DNA from: Neoaquamicrobium microcysteis
GTDB taxonomy: Bacteria; Pseudomonadota; Alphaproteobacteria; Rhizobiales; Rhizobiaceae
NCBI RefSeq assembly: GCF_008180155.1
Contig: NZ_VSZS01000054.1
Span: 1 to 64,000 of the forward strand
Direction: 5' to 3'
Length of the DNA: 64,000 nucleotides
The notes under the pieces were generated by a model. The model searched no databases and was not told the origin of the DNA. It worked only from the letters and a program-made list of their open reading frames with translations. Within the stretch, counting starts at the first letter, position 1. Each line of letters opens with the position of its first letter. Positions 26,269 through 35,517 of the stretch are shown in pieces. Position numbers and translations under genes: made by a program.

Positions 26269-26286
26269 CTGTCATCTGACTGTCAT
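26269..26286 (+). promoter_or_regulatory. Pho box (PhoB binding site) before pstS
   Basis: CTGTCAT-CTGA-CTGTCAT: two identical 7-base PhoB half-sites with the standard 4-base spacer (11-base period). It ends 69 bases before the pstS start. The site predicts induction of pstSCAB-phoU-phoB by phosphate starvation through the PhoB encoded at 31845. Confidence 0.9.
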
Positions 26287-26355
26287 GCAGGGCCGCTATT
26301 GCCACTCCCGACGCAACAAGGCGTCGCATCCGAATTCCGGACAGGAGTAGGCTCA

Positions 26356-27396
26356 ATGAACAGATATTCGCTTGCGGCGACGGTCGCTTCCGCCGCACTT
26401 GCCGCCTCGCTCGGCACCGCCGCCGCGCAGTCGCGCGACACCATCCAGATCGCCGGTTCGTCCACCGTCCTGCCCTTCGCCAGCATCGTGGCCGAAGAGT
26501 TCGGCAACGCGTTCCCCGAGTTCAAGACCCCGGTCGTCGGTTCCGGCGGCTCGTCGGGCGGCCTGCGCCAGTTCTGCGGCGGCGTCGGCGAAAACACCAT
26601 CGACATCGCCAACTCGTCGCGCCGCATCCGTGCCGGCGAGATCGAGGCCTGCAACGCAGCCGGCGTGAACGATATCCGCGAAATCCAGATCGGCTATGAC
26701 GGCATCGTGTTCGCCACCGGCGCCGACAAGGAAGACTTCGCGCTCGAGCCGGTGCACGTGTTCAAGGCGATCGCCGCGCAGGTGCCGGTCGATGGCGAGC
26801 TCGTCGCCAACTCCTACACGACGTGGAACGAGATCGACGAAACCCTGCCGAACCAGCCGATCTCGCTGGCCATTCCCGCTTCCAACCACGGCACGCGCGA
26901 AGTGTTCGAAGAGCGCGTCCTGCACGAGGGCTGCAAGAATGCTGGTATGCCCGAGATGGAAAAGGAAGCGCTGGACGCCGCCTGCCTCGCGCTGCGCCAG
27001 GACGTCGTCGTCGAGATCGCCGGCGACTACACCGAGACGCTGGCCCGCCTGCAGTCGAACCCCGACACTGTCGGCGTGTTCGGCCTCTCCTTCTACGACC
27101 AGAACCGCGACACGCTGAAGGTTGCGACCATGTCCGGCGTCACGCCGTCGCTCGAGACCATCGCCGCCGGTGAATATCCGGTGTCGCGCCCGCTGTTCTT
27201 CTACGTGAAGGGCGAGCACATCGGCGTCATCCCCGGCATCGAGGAATATGTGCAGTTCTTCCTCTCCGACCAGATGGCCGGTGCGGGCGGCACGCTCGAG
27301 GCTGCCGGCCTGATCCCGGCCCCGACCGAGGAGACCGCCGACGTTCTGGCGGAATTCGAGGAAGGCAAGGCGCTGACCGCGGCCGACCTGCAGTAG
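26356..27396 (+). CDS. pstS: Phosphate ABC transporter substrate-binding protein
   Basis: A 346-residue periplasmic protein. The ATG at 26356 follows AGGAG and opens on a signal peptide ending GTAAAQ; the open frame to 26299 is not used. IAGSSTVLPF and GGSSGGLRQFCGG hold the Ser/Gly phosphate-binding loops, and SRRIRAGE supplies an Arg typical of the group. It is the longer alphaproteobacterial PstS form. First gene of the pst operon, directly behind a Pho box; a GC-rich hairpin separates it from pstC. Confidence 0.92.
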   Translation: MNRYSLAATVASAALAASLGTAAAQSRDTIQIAGSSTVLPFASIVAEEFGNAFPEFKTPVVGSGGSSGGLRQFCGGVGENTIDIANSSRRIRAGEIEACNAAGVNDIREIQIGYDGIVFATGADKEDFALEPVHVFKAIAAQVPVDGELVANSYTTWNEIDETLPNQPISLAIPASNHGTREVFEERVLHEGCKNAGMPEMEKEALDAACLALRQDVVVEIAGDYTETLARLQSNPDTVGVFGLSFYDQNRDTLKVATMSGVTPSLETIAAGEYPVSRPLFFYVKGEHIGVIPGIEEYVQFFLSDQMAGAGGTLEAAGLIPAPTEETADVLAEFEEGKALTAADLQ

Positions 27397-27409
27397 TCAC
27401 CGACAGGCG

Positions 27410-27436
27410 GGCAGGGGCCGAAAGCCGGCCCCTGCC
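27410..27436 (+). terminator. GC-rich stem-loop between pstS and pstC
   Basis: Ten-base perfect arms GGCAGGGGCC (27410-27419) and GGCCCCTGCC (27427-27436) around a 7-base loop. No T-run follows, so it is better seen as a mRNA-stabilising or partial-termination structure that would raise PstS over the membrane subunits. Confidence 0.55.
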
Positions 27437-27475
27437 GCTGCAATTCCTAGTGGGCGATAGTTCGAGGCGAAACCG

Positions 27476-28849
27476 GTGAACACTGCTCTCGTTGCTGCCT
27501 TGCTGCTCTTGCTGCTGGGCTTTGCCTACCAGGCAGGGTGGTCGCGCAGCCGCTCGCTTGCCACCACCGGCGGCAGGCTTCACTCGCGCCCCGTCTATCA
27601 CGGATCGCTCGCCGCGATCTGGGCGCTGGTTCCCGCACTCCTCGTGCTCGCGCTGTGGACGCTGTTCGGCACCACCGCGACCAGAGCCTACATCATCGCG
27701 CAACTGCCTGCGGAAATAGCCTCGCAGACCGGCGCGGCGCTCGAAGGGGCGATAGCGCGCATACGCCAGATCGAATCCGGCTTCGGCGTCGTGGGCGAGA
27801 CCGCGCCATATGAGAACGCCGCCGCACAGGCGCTGCGCGAATTTCGTCTGCTGACCTTCGCAGTCGTGCTGGCTTCTGCCGCCGGCACCGGCGCCATCGG
27901 CCTGTGGCTGGCGCGGCGTCGCATCACGACGGCGCTGCGGGCACGCAACGAAGTGGAAAAGGCGGTCCGCATCGTGCTGATCGCCTGCTCCGTCGTCGCC
28001 ATCCTCACCACGGTCGGCATCGTCGCCTCGCTGCTTTCGGAAGCCATCCGCTTCTTCACCTTCGTCAGCCCCGCCGACTTCTTCTTCGGCACTGTCTGGA
28101 ACCCGCGCTTTTCTACCACCGGCTCCGGGCCCAGCGGCGAATACGGCCTGCTGCCGTTGCTTTGGGGCACGCTGATGGTCGCGGGCATCGCCATAGCGGT
28201 TGCGCTGCCGATCGGCCTGATGACGGCGATCTACCTCTCGCAATACGCCAGGCCGCGTGTGCGCAGCACGATCAAGCCGATCGTTGAGGTGCTGGCCGGC
28301 ATTCCCACCATCGTCTACGGCTTCTTCGCGCTTGTGACGGTCGGCCCGTTTCTGGCCACGCTTGGCCAGTCGCTCGGGCTCCAGATACGCGCCACCAGCG
28401 CGCTCACGGCCGGCGTGGTGATGGGCATCATGATCATTCCCTTCATCTCGTCCCTGTCCGACGACGTGATCCGGCAGGTGCCGCGCGCCATGCGCGACGG
28501 CTCGCTCGGCCTCGGCGCGACCAAGTCGGAGACGATCAAGCGCGTCATCCTGCCGGCGGCGCTACCCGGTATCGTCGGCGCCTTCCTGCTGGCGGTAAGC
28601 CGCGCCATCGGCGAAACCATGATCGTCGTGCTTGCAGCCGGCAACAGCCCCTATCTGCGCCTCAACCCTGGCGAGCCGGTCTCGACCGTGACCGTCACCA
28701 TCGTCAACCAGCTGACCGGTGACACCGACTTCGCATCGCCGCAGTCGCTGGTGGCCTTCGCGCTGGGCCTGACCCTGTTTGCAATGACGCTCGTCCTCAA
28801 CGTCGCCGCGCTCTACATCGTGCGCCGCTATCGGGAGCAGTACGAATAA
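27476..28849 (+). CDS. pstC: Phosphate ABC transporter permease
   Basis: A 457-residue inner-membrane protein, longer than E. coli PstC because of an N-terminal region with two or three extra membrane segments (to residue about 195). The permease domain follows, with the EAA loop in MRDGSLGLGATKSETIKRVILPAALPG and family motifs IVYGFFAL and AIGETMIV. It starts with GTG at 27476. The stop codon overlaps the pstA ATG by one base (TAATG), so the two subunits are coupled. Confidence 0.9.
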   Translation: MNTALVAALLLLLLGFAYQAGWSRSRSLATTGGRLHSRPVYHGSLAAIWALVPALLVLALWTLFGTTATRAYIIAQLPAEIASQTGAALEGAIARIRQIESGFGVVGETAPYENAAAQALREFRLLTFAVVLASAAGTGAIGLWLARRRITTALRARNEVEKAVRIVLIACSVVAILTTVGIVASLLSEAIRFFTFVSPADFFFGTVWNPRFSTTGSGPSGEYGLLPLLWGTLMVAGIAIAVALPIGLMTAIYLSQYARPRVRSTIKPIVEVLAGIPTIVYGFFALVTVGPFLATLGQSLGLQIRATSALTAGVVMGIMIIPFISSLSDDVIRQVPRAMRDGSLGLGATKSETIKRVILPAALPGIVGAFLLAVSRAIGETMIVVLAAGNSPYLRLNPGEPVSTVTVTIVNQLTGDTDFASPQSLVAFALGLTLFAMTLVLNVAALYIVRRYREQYE

Positions 28850-30216
28850 TGGCCGAGACTCTCGTCCCACAGCCCGCTTCGGACGGATCGGCGGAACGGC
28901 TTGCCCGGATACGCGCGGGCCTTTCCGCGCGGCATTCCCGCGAGCGCCGCTTCCGCTTCTACGGCATCGCCGCCATCGCCGCCGCGCTCGGCTTCGTGGC
29001 CATCCTGTTCACGATGATCCTCTACAAGGGCCTGCCCGCCTTCACGCAGGCGACGCTCGAGGTCGAGGTGTTCTTCGACCCCGAGGTGATCTCGGTCGAT
29101 CCCATGCCGGTGCAGCAGCAGGGCCAGTCGCAGGCCGAATTCAGGCGGGCGATGACCGACTGGCAGCGCCAGGCGACCATGGTGAACTGGAACCGGATCG
29201 TGGAAGCCGCCGTGCGCAACGCCGCGCCCGGCACCGAGGCCGACTCGCGCCAGCTTCTCTCGATCGTCGAGACGAATGCGCGGTTCGAGCTGCGCGACCG
29301 CTTCGTCGCCGATCCCGGCATCCTGGGCTCAACGGCACGTGTGAAGATGCTGGCCTCAGCCAATGCCGACAACTGGCTGAAGGGCAACATCAACCGCGAC
29401 CTGCCGGACGCACAGCAGCAGCTTGCCGCCCCCGCGCGCGAGCTGGCGGACCGGCTATATGAGAACGGCCATATCCGCTTCGCCTTCGCCTCGCACATCT
29501 TCACCAATGTGGACTCGCGGTCCGCGCCCGCATCGGCGGGCCTCGCCGGTGCGTTCGTCGGCTCGCTCTACATGATGCTGGTGGTCATCGTGCTGGCGGT
29601 GCCGATCGGCGTGATGAGCGCCGTGTATCTTGAAGAGTTCGCGCCGAAGAACCGGCTGACCGACCTGATCGAGGTCAACATCAACAACCTCGCGGCGGTG
29701 CCGTCGATCGTGTTCGGCCTGCTGGGCGCGGCGGTCTTCATCAACTATTTCCGCCTGCCTTTGTCGGCCCCGCTGGTAGGCGGCCTCGTGCTGACCCTGA
29801 TGACGCTGCCGACCGTCATCATCGCCACGCGGTCGGCCCTGCGCGCCGTGCCGCCATCGCTGAGGCAGGCGGCGCTGGGGCTGGGAGCTTCCAAGACGCA
29901 GACCGTCTTCCACCACGTGCTGCCCGTGACCTATCCCGGCATCCTGACGGCGACCATCATCGGCGTCGCGCAGGCGCTGGGCGAAACCGCGCCGCTGCTG
30001 CTGATCGGCATGAACGCCTTCGTCGCGCAGATACCCGGGACGCCGCTCGACCAGTCGAGCGCGCTGCCGGTGCAGATCTATCTGTGGCAGGGCAACGAGA
30101 ACAGAAACTTCTTCGAGGCCCGCACGTCGGCCGCGATCATCGTCCTGCTCGGCCTGATGCTGACGCTCAACGCCATCGCGATCTTCCTGCGCTCGAGACT
30201 GGAGCGCCGCAAGTGA
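28849..30216 (+). CDS. pstA: Phosphate ABC transporter permease
   Basis: A 455-residue partner of PstC. After one membrane segment near residues 40-60 comes a periplasmic insertion of about 150 residues, the DUF3333-like part found in alphaproteobacterial PstA, then the permease domain with [13 protein letters not shown], the EAA loop [23 protein letters not shown] and [14 protein letters not shown]. It begins on the last base of pstC, and its end abuts or overlaps pstB depending on the start of the latter. Confidence 0.9.
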   Translation: MAETLVPQPASDGSAERLARIRAGLSARHSRERRFRFYGIAAIAAALGFVAILFTMILYKGLPAFTQATLEVEVFFDPEVISVDPMPVQQQGQSQAEFRRAMTDWQRQATMVNWNRIVEAAVRNAAPGTEADSRQLLSIVETNARFELRDRFVADPGILGSTARVKMLASANADNWLKGNINRDLPDAQQQLAAPARELADRLYENGHIRFAFASHIFTNVDSRSAPASAGLAGAFVGSLYMMLVVIVLAVPIGVMSAVYLEEFAPKNRLTDLIEVNINNLAAVPSIVFGLLGAAVFINYFRLPLSAPLVGGLVLTLMTLPTVIIATRSALRAVPPSLRQAALGLGASKTQTVFHHVLPVTYPGILTATIIGVAQALGETAPLLLIGMNAFVAQIPGTPLDQSSALPVQIYLWQGNENRNFFEARTSAAIIVLLGLMLTLNAIAIFLRSRLERRK

Positions 30217-30245
30217 ACAATCAGACCCAGCCGGAGGCTTCGACC

Positions 30246-31091
30246 ATGCACATGCCGTCCGAGAAAATCGTCCCCAGCTCCGACCTTTACGCGATCTCGT
30301 CGTCCACTGTGCGCACGCCCGACGAGAGCCCGCGCCCGGTGCGCGTGACGGCGCGCGATGTCAGCGTGTTCTACGGAGCCAAGCAGGCGCTGTTCGACGT
30401 GTCGATCGACATTCCCGAAAAGGCGGTTACCGCCTTCATCGGTCCGTCGGGCTGCGGCAAATCCACCTTCCTGCGTTGCCTGAACCGGATGAACGATACG
30501 ATCGAGGATTGCCGCGTGAACGGCCGGATCGAACTCGACGGCCAGAACATCTACGACGCGGCGCTGGACGTGGTGGAACTGCGTGCGCGTGTCGGCATGG
30601 TGTTCCAGAAGCCGAACCCGTTCCCGAAGTCGATCTACGAGAACGTCGCCTACGGCCCGCGCATCCACGGGCTGGCGAAGAACAAGGCCGAACTCGACGC
30701 CATCGTCGAAGCCAGCCTGCACAAGGCAAGCCTGTGGAGCGAGGTGAAGGATCGGCTCAACGAGCCCGGCACCGGGCTTTCGGGCGGTCAGCAGCAGCGG
30801 CTGTGCATCGCGCGCGCCATCGCGGTGTCGCCCGAGGTGATCCTGATGGACGAGCCGTGCTCGGCGCTGGACCCCATCGCGACCGCCAAGATCGAGGAGC
30901 TGATCGACGAGCTGAAGCAGAACTTCACCATCGTCATCGTGACGCACTCGATGCAGCAGGCGGCCCGCGTCTCGCAGCGCACCGCGTTCTTCCACCTCGG
31001 CAATCTGGTCGAGGAAGGCCCGACCGACATGATCTTCACCAGTCCCGGCGAAAAGCGGACGCAGGACTACATCACCGGCCGCTTCGGCTGA
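30246..31091 (+). CDS. pstB: Phosphate ABC transporter ATP-binding protein
   Basis: A 281-residue ATPase. Walker A is GPSGCGKST, followed by [10 protein letters not shown] typical of PstB, then [16 protein letters not shown], signature [16 protein letters not shown] and Walker [16 protein letters not shown] at 30246 has GGAGG eight bases upstream; a GTG at 30213 overlapping the pstA stop is the alternative. The N-terminus before the domain is about 25-35 residues longer than in E. coli. It powers the PstCA channel. Confidence 0.92.
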   Translation: MHMPSEKIVPSSDLYAISSSTVRTPDESPRPVRVTARDVSVFYGAKQALFDVSIDIPEKAVTAFIGPSGCGKSTFLRCLNRMNDTIEDCRVNGRIELDGQNIYDAALDVVELRARVGMVFQKPNPFPKSIYENVAYGPRIHGLAKNKAELDAIVEASLHKASLWSEVKDRLNEPGTGLSGGQQQRLCIARAIAVSPEVILMDEPCSALDPIATAKIEELIDELKQNFTIVIVTHSMQQAARVSQRTAFFHLGNLVEEGPTDMIFTSPGEKRTQDYITGRFG

Positions 31092-31118
31092 TGCGTCGAA
31101 GGCCGCGAGGAGGCAAGC

Positions 31119-31826
31119 ATGGGTGAGCATACGGTTACGTCGTTCGATGAGGATCTCGGCCACATCGACAGGCTGATCCGCGACATGGGCGACCTGGCGG
31201 GCGCGATGGTGGCGGCCTCGACGCGGTCGCTGCTGGAGAACGACACCGCGATGGCGCAGCGGGTGATTTCGGACGACGCGCTGATGGATGCGCGCCAGCG
31301 CGAGCTGGACGACCGCGCCATCACGCTGATCGCCAAGCGCCAGCCGATGGCGCAGGACCTACGCCGGGTGGTGGGCGCGATCCGCATGGCGGCAGACCTG
31401 GAGCGGATCGGCGACCTCGCCAAGAACATCGCCAAGCGCGTCAGCGCGGTGGGCGAAGGCGCGGCACCCCGCTCGCTGTCGCACTCCATCGACGCGATGG
31501 CGCAGATGGTGATGGCGCAGGTGGGCGCGGTGATCGCCGGCTACGAGGGACGCGACGCACGCGGGCTGGTGCAACTGCGCGACGACGACCGCCAGATCGA
31601 CGTGCAATACACGGCCGTGTTCCGCGAGCTTCTGACCTACATGATGGAAGACCCGCGCAACATCACTGCCTGCACGCATCTGCTGTTTTGCGCCAAGAAC
31701 CTGGAGCGCATCGGCGACCATGTGACGAACATCGCCGAAAATGCCTATTATGTCGTGACGGGGCAGCAGCTTCCCCTGAACCGGCCGAAGACCGACGAGA
31801 CGTCGGTGACGGTCGAAGCGGACTGA
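31119..31826 (+). CDS. phoU: Phosphate signalling protein PhoU
   Basis: A 235-residue all-helical protein with the two PhoU repeats: each carries the E/D-x-x-x-D metal motif, as in DLERIGDLAKNIAKR (about residue 90) and NLERIGDHVTNIAE (about residue 195). PhoU links the Pst transporter state to the Pho kinase and restrains uptake. It lies 27 bases after pstB and 18 before phoB, the standard order. Confidence 0.92.
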   Translation: MGEHTVTSFDEDLGHIDRLIRDMGDLAGAMVAASTRSLLENDTAMAQRVISDDALMDARQRELDDRAITLIAKRQPMAQDLRRVVGAIRMAADLERIGDLAKNIAKRVSAVGEGAAPRSLSHSIDAMAQMVMAQVGAVIAGYEGRDARGLVQLRDDDRQIDVQYTAVFRELLTYMMEDPRNITACTHLLFCAKNLERIGDHVTNIAENAYYVVTGQQLPLNRPKTDETSVTVEAD

Positions 31827-31844
31827 GCGCGGAAGAGACGGCTG

Positions 31845-32534
31845 ATGATTGCACCGAAGATCATGGTGGTAGAGGACGAGGAGCCTCTGGGCGTGCTGCT
31901 CAAGTACAACCTCGAATCCGAAGGTTACCAGGTCGAGGTCGTGCCGCGCGGCGACGAGGCCGAAATCCGGCTGCGCGAGAGCCCGCCGGACCTTTTGGTG
32001 CTCGACTGGATGATGCCCGGCATCTCGGGGATCGAGCTGTGCCGCAGGCTGCGCATGCGGCCGGAGACGGAGCGCCTGCCGGTCATCATGCTCACCGCAC
32101 GCGGCGAGGAAAGCGACAGGGTGCGCGGGCTTTCGACGGGGGCGGACGACTATCTGGTCAAGCCGTTCTCGACGCCGGAGTTCATCGCACGCGTCAAGGC
32201 GCTGCTGCGGCGCGCGCGGCCTGAAGTGCTGTCCTCGGTGCTCAAGGTGGGCGACATCATGCTCGACCGCGAGACGCACCGGGTGCATCGCGGCAAGTCC
32301 GAGATAAGGCTGGGGCCGACCGAGTTCCGGCTGCTGGAATTCATGATGCAGTATCCCGGCCGCGTGTTCTCGCGCGGTCAACTGCTCGACAATGTCTGGG
32401 GCGAGACGATCTACATCGACGAGCGTACGGTGGACGTGCATGTCGGCCGGCTGCGCAAGGCGGTGAACAACGGCCGCCAGCCGGACGTGATCCGCACCAT
32501 ACGCGGCGCCGGCTACGCGATCAGGGAAGCCTGA
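31845..32534 (+). CDS. phoB: Phosphate regulon response regulator PhoB
   Basis: A 229-residue OmpR/PhoB-type regulator. The receiver has the acidic pair in VVEDEEPLG, the phospho-Asp in LVLDWMMPG (about residue 53) and the Lys in YLVKPFS. The winged-helix DNA-binding domain ends VDVHVGRLRKAVN and RTIRGAGYAI. It should bind the Pho box at 26269-26286. The cognate kinase PhoR is not in the window, although in many relatives it sits just before pstS. Confidence 0.93.
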   Translation: MIAPKIMVVEDEEPLGVLLKYNLESEGYQVEVVPRGDEAEIRLRESPPDLLVLDWMMPGISGIELCRRLRMRPETERLPVIMLTARGEESDRVRGLSTGADDYLVKPFSTPEFIARVKALLRRARPEVLSSVLKVGDIMLDRETHRVHRGKSEIRLGPTEFRLLEFMMQYPGRVFSRGQLLDNVWGETIYIDERTVDVHVGRLRKAVNNGRQPDVIRTIRGAGYAIREA

Positions 32535-32613
32535 GCACACTTGCAGGCGGCCCTGCGGCCATGCTTTGCTGCGCGCAAAGGGAGGGCCGGGGCGAAAGCC
32601 CCGCTGCGTGGCG

Positions 32614-33936
32614 ATGCGAGCATTCACACAGGCGCTGGCGACGATGATCGTGGTGGCGTGCGCGCTGGCGTGGCAGCCGGCGCGGGCGCAGACGGACGGC
32701 GACGCCGTGGAGGTGGTGCAGACCTGGTACAGGCTGACTCTGGAGCTGGTGCGCCACACGCCGACCTATTCCCCGCCCGTCGCCAGCCGCGCCTTCGCCT
32801 ATCTCGGCGTCACGGCCTATGAGGCGGCAGCCGGCGGCTCGGACGACCTCGTCTCCTTTGCCGGCCAGCTCAACGCACTCTCGCCCCTGCCTGAAAGGCA
32901 GGAAGGCCAGGACTATGCCGATGCGGCGGTGGTTCACGCGGCGATGGCGAAGGCGGTGCGCGAACTCTTCGGCAATACCGGGCCCACCGGCCAGCGCGCG
33001 ATGGATGCCATCGAGCGGCGGCTGGGCGAGCGGGTTTCGGAAGGCCTCGATGCGGAGGTGCTGGCCAGAAGCACGGCGCATGGCGAGACGATAGCCGCCC
33101 ACATTCTCGAATGGTCGCAGAGCGATCGCGGCGCGGTGGTGGAGAACATGGGCTTTCCCCATGTCCATGAACTCACAGCCGGTGGAGCGCACTGGACGCC
33201 CACCAGCCTGATCGCGCAGCAGCAGAAGCCGCTTCTGCCCGACTGGGGCAACAACCGCACCTTCGCCATGCCGAACGGCGCGTCGTGCGACCTGCCGCCG
33301 CCGCCGGCCTACAGCGAGGAGGAAGATTCGGAATTCTACCGCGAGGCCAGGGAGGTCTACGACACGGTCAAGGACCTTACGCCCGAGCAGCGGGCGATCG
33401 CCCGGTTCTGGTCTGACGATCCGATGCTGTCTCCCACGCCGCCGGGGCACTGGATTTCCATCGCCATGAAGGTGCTGGAGGAAGAGGGGGCCGACCTCGA
33501 CCGCAGCGTCGAGGCGCTGTCGCTGCTGGGGGTGACGCTGGCCGATTCCTTCATCGGATGCTGGGAGGCCAAGTACCGCTTCGACCTCGTGCGCCCGATC
33601 ACCTATATCCGCCGGCTGATGGACCCCAAGTGGGAGCCGCCGCTGAACACGCCGCCGTTCCCCGAATATCCGAGCGGGCACAGCACGCAGTCGGGCGCGG
33701 CGGCGGTGGTGCTGGCGAAGCTGTTCGGCGAGACCTTCGCCTTTGAGGACGACACCCATGTCGACGACGGGCTGCCGGCGCGCAGCTACGCAAGTTTCCA
33801 TGCCGCGGCGGAGGAAGCGGCGATGTCGCGGCTCTATGGCGGCATTCATTTCCGCGCCGCGATAGAGCGGGGGCTGGAGCAGGGACACTGCATCGGCGAT
33901 CATGCCAATGCGTTGCGGACCCGGAGACAGCCATGA
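32614..33936 (+). CDS. Vanadium haloperoxidase/acid phosphatase-like (PAP2) exported protein
   Basis: A 440-residue protein with a signal peptide ending PARAQ. The chloroperoxidase-type active site is visible: Lys320 and Arg327 in KYRFDLVRP, PSGHS with His356, and SRLYGGIH with Arg406 and His412. The Asp normally four residues after the last His is Ala416. The family uses vanadate for halide oxidation or acts as a phosphatase through the same pocket. Position after phoB hints at a phosphate role, but a GAAA-loop hairpin (32588-32603) lies between. ATG at 32614 precedes the signal peptide; TTG at 32566 is unlikely. Confidence 0.82.
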   Translation: MRAFTQALATMIVVACALAWQPARAQTDGDAVEVVQTWYRLTLELVRHTPTYSPPVASRAFAYLGVTAYEAAAGGSDDLVSFAGQLNALSPLPERQEGQDYADAAVVHAAMAKAVRELFGNTGPTGQRAMDAIERRLGERVSEGLDAEVLARSTAHGETIAAHILEWSQSDRGAVVENMGFPHVHELTAGGAHWTPTSLIAQQQKPLLPDWGNNRTFAMPNGASCDLPPPPAYSEEEDSEFYREAREVYDTVKDLTPEQRAIARFWSDDPMLSPTPPGHWISIAMKVLEEEGADLDRSVEALSLLGVTLADSFIGCWEAKYRFDLVRPITYIRRLMDPKWEPPLNTPPFPEYPSGHSTQSGAAAVVLAKLFGETFAFEDDTHVDDGLPARSYASFHAAAEEAAMSRLYGGIHFRAAIERGLEQGHCIGDHANALRTRRQP

Positions 33937-35513
33937 TGCGGGCAACGTCGGCGGCGATCTTGCTGCTTGCCCTGACTGCGCAGGCGATGGCGCAGGCGTC
34001 GCCCGTCGTACCGACCTTCATCGAGGAAACGCAGGCAGCCGGCATCAATGCCGTATTCGACGGCGACTGGGAATACATGGTCGGCGGCGGCGTCGCGACG
34101 TTCGATTGCAACGATGACGGCTTTGCCGACATGCTGATCGCCGGCGGCTCGGCAAAGGCAACGTTCTATCGGAATGCCAGCGAGCGCGGCGGAAGCCTGC
34201 GTTTCGAAAAGCAAGACAGCGGCCTCGAACTCGATGCCGTCGCGGGAGCCTATCCGCTGGACGTCGACGGTGACGGCGTAACCGATCTCGTATTGCTGCG
34301 GGTGGGCGAAAACGTCGTGATGCGCGGGCTTGGCAGCTGCCGGTTCGAGCGCGCCAACGAAGAATGGAGCTTCGATGGCGGCGATGCGTGGTCGACCGCC
34401 TTCTCGGCGACATGGGAGCGCGGCGCGCAATGGCCGACGCTGGCGGTCGGCAATTACATCGACCGGCGCGAGGAAGGGTTCCCGTGGGGCTCGTGCACCG
34501 ACAACTGGCTGCACCGGCCGGAGGGCGGCGACCAATTCGCGCCGCCGCTGGCGCTCAAGCCCAGCCACTGTGCGCTTTCCATCCTGTTCACCGACTGGAA
34601 CCGCTCCGGAACGCCGGCACTGCGGGTTTCCAACGATCGCGAATACTACAAGGGCGGGCAGGAACAGCTCTGGCGCATCGAGCTGGGGCAGGTGCCGGCA
34701 CGCTACACGGCCGAAGAAGGCTGGAAGCCGCTGCGCATCTGGGGCATGGGCATTGCCGGCTACGACCTCGATTTCGACGGCTACCCCGAATATTTCCTCA
34801 CCAGCATGGCCGACAACAAGCTCCAGAAGCTGAGCGGCGACGCGTCACGTCCGGATTATGCAGACGTCGCTTTCGCCAAGGGCGTGACCGCGCATCGGCC
34901 CTATGTCGGCGATAATCTGCGACCCAGCACGGCGTGGCATGTGCAGTTCGAGGACGTGAACAATGACGGGCTTGCCGACCTTTTCGTGGTCAAGGGCAAC
35001 GTCGCGAAGATGCCGGACTTCGCCGAGCACGACCCCAACAACCTGCTGCTCCAGCGCCCCGACGGCACGTTCGAGGAAGCCGGCGACCGGGCAGGCGTGG
35101 CCAGCACAGCGATCGGCCGGGGCGGTGCGCTGGCAGACTTCAACCTCGACGGGCTGCTGGACATGGTCGTCGTCAATCGCTGGGAAAGCGCGCAGCTATG
35201 GCGCAACGCCAGCGAAGATGCCGGCCGGTGGATGCAGGTGAGGCTCGTGCAGGACGGCCCCAACCGCGACGCCGTTGGCGCGTGGATCGAAATCCGCTGC
35301 GCAGGCGAAGTGATGCGGCGCGAGGTGACGGTGGGCGGCGGCCACGCGAGCGGGCAGAGCGGCTGGCACCATTTCGGGCTGGGCGAGGAGGCCGAGGCCG
35401 AAATCCGCGTCATCTGGCCGGACGGGGAAGAAGGCGACTGGCAGCGTTTCGACTCGGACGGGTTCTACATGCTGGAGCGCGGGGCCGCACTGGCGGCATG
35501 GACGCCGGGGTAG
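33933..35513 (+). CDS. CRTAC1-like exported FG-GAP repeat protein
   Basis: A 526-residue secreted protein with a signal peptide ending QAMAQA. Repeats of the FG-GAP/VCBS type with calcium-loop motifs (DCNDDGFADML, DVDGDGVTDLV, DLDFDGYPEYF, DVNNDGLADLF, DFNLDGLLDMV) suggest a beta-propeller. The last 90 residues form an ASPIC/UnbV domain (VGAWIEIRCAGE...GWHHFGLG). Its ATG overlaps the stop of the haloperoxidase-like gene (ATGA), so the two are made together and may act together in the periplasm or outside. Function unknown. Confidence 0.82.
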   Translation: MMRATSAAILLLALTAQAMAQASPVVPTFIEETQAAGINAVFDGDWEYMVGGGVATFDCNDDGFADMLIAGGSAKATFYRNASERGGSLRFEKQDSGLELDAVAGAYPLDVDGDGVTDLVLLRVGENVVMRGLGSCRFERANEEWSFDGGDAWSTAFSATWERGAQWPTLAVGNYIDRREEGFPWGSCTDNWLHRPEGGDQFAPPLALKPSHCALSILFTDWNRSGTPALRVSNDREYYKGGQEQLWRIELGQVPARYTAEEGWKPLRIWGMGIAGYDLDFDGYPEYFLTSMADNKLQKLSGDASRPDYADVAFAKGVTAHRPYVGDNLRPSTAWHVQFEDVNNDGLADLFVVKGNVAKMPDFAEHDPNNLLLQRPDGTFEEAGDRAGVASTAIGRGGALADFNLDGLLDMVVVNRWESAQLWRNASEDAGRWMQVRLVQDGPNRDAVGAWIEIRCAGEVMRREVTVGGGHASGQSGWHHFGLGEEAEAEIRVIWPDGEEGDWQRFDSDGFYMLERGAALAAWTPG

Positions 35514-35517
35514 GGGT

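Noticed and set aside
32588-32603. GC hairpin with GAAA loop after phoB as a terminator
   Set aside because: No T-run follows, and the stem has only six pairs; it may still affect expression of the next gene.
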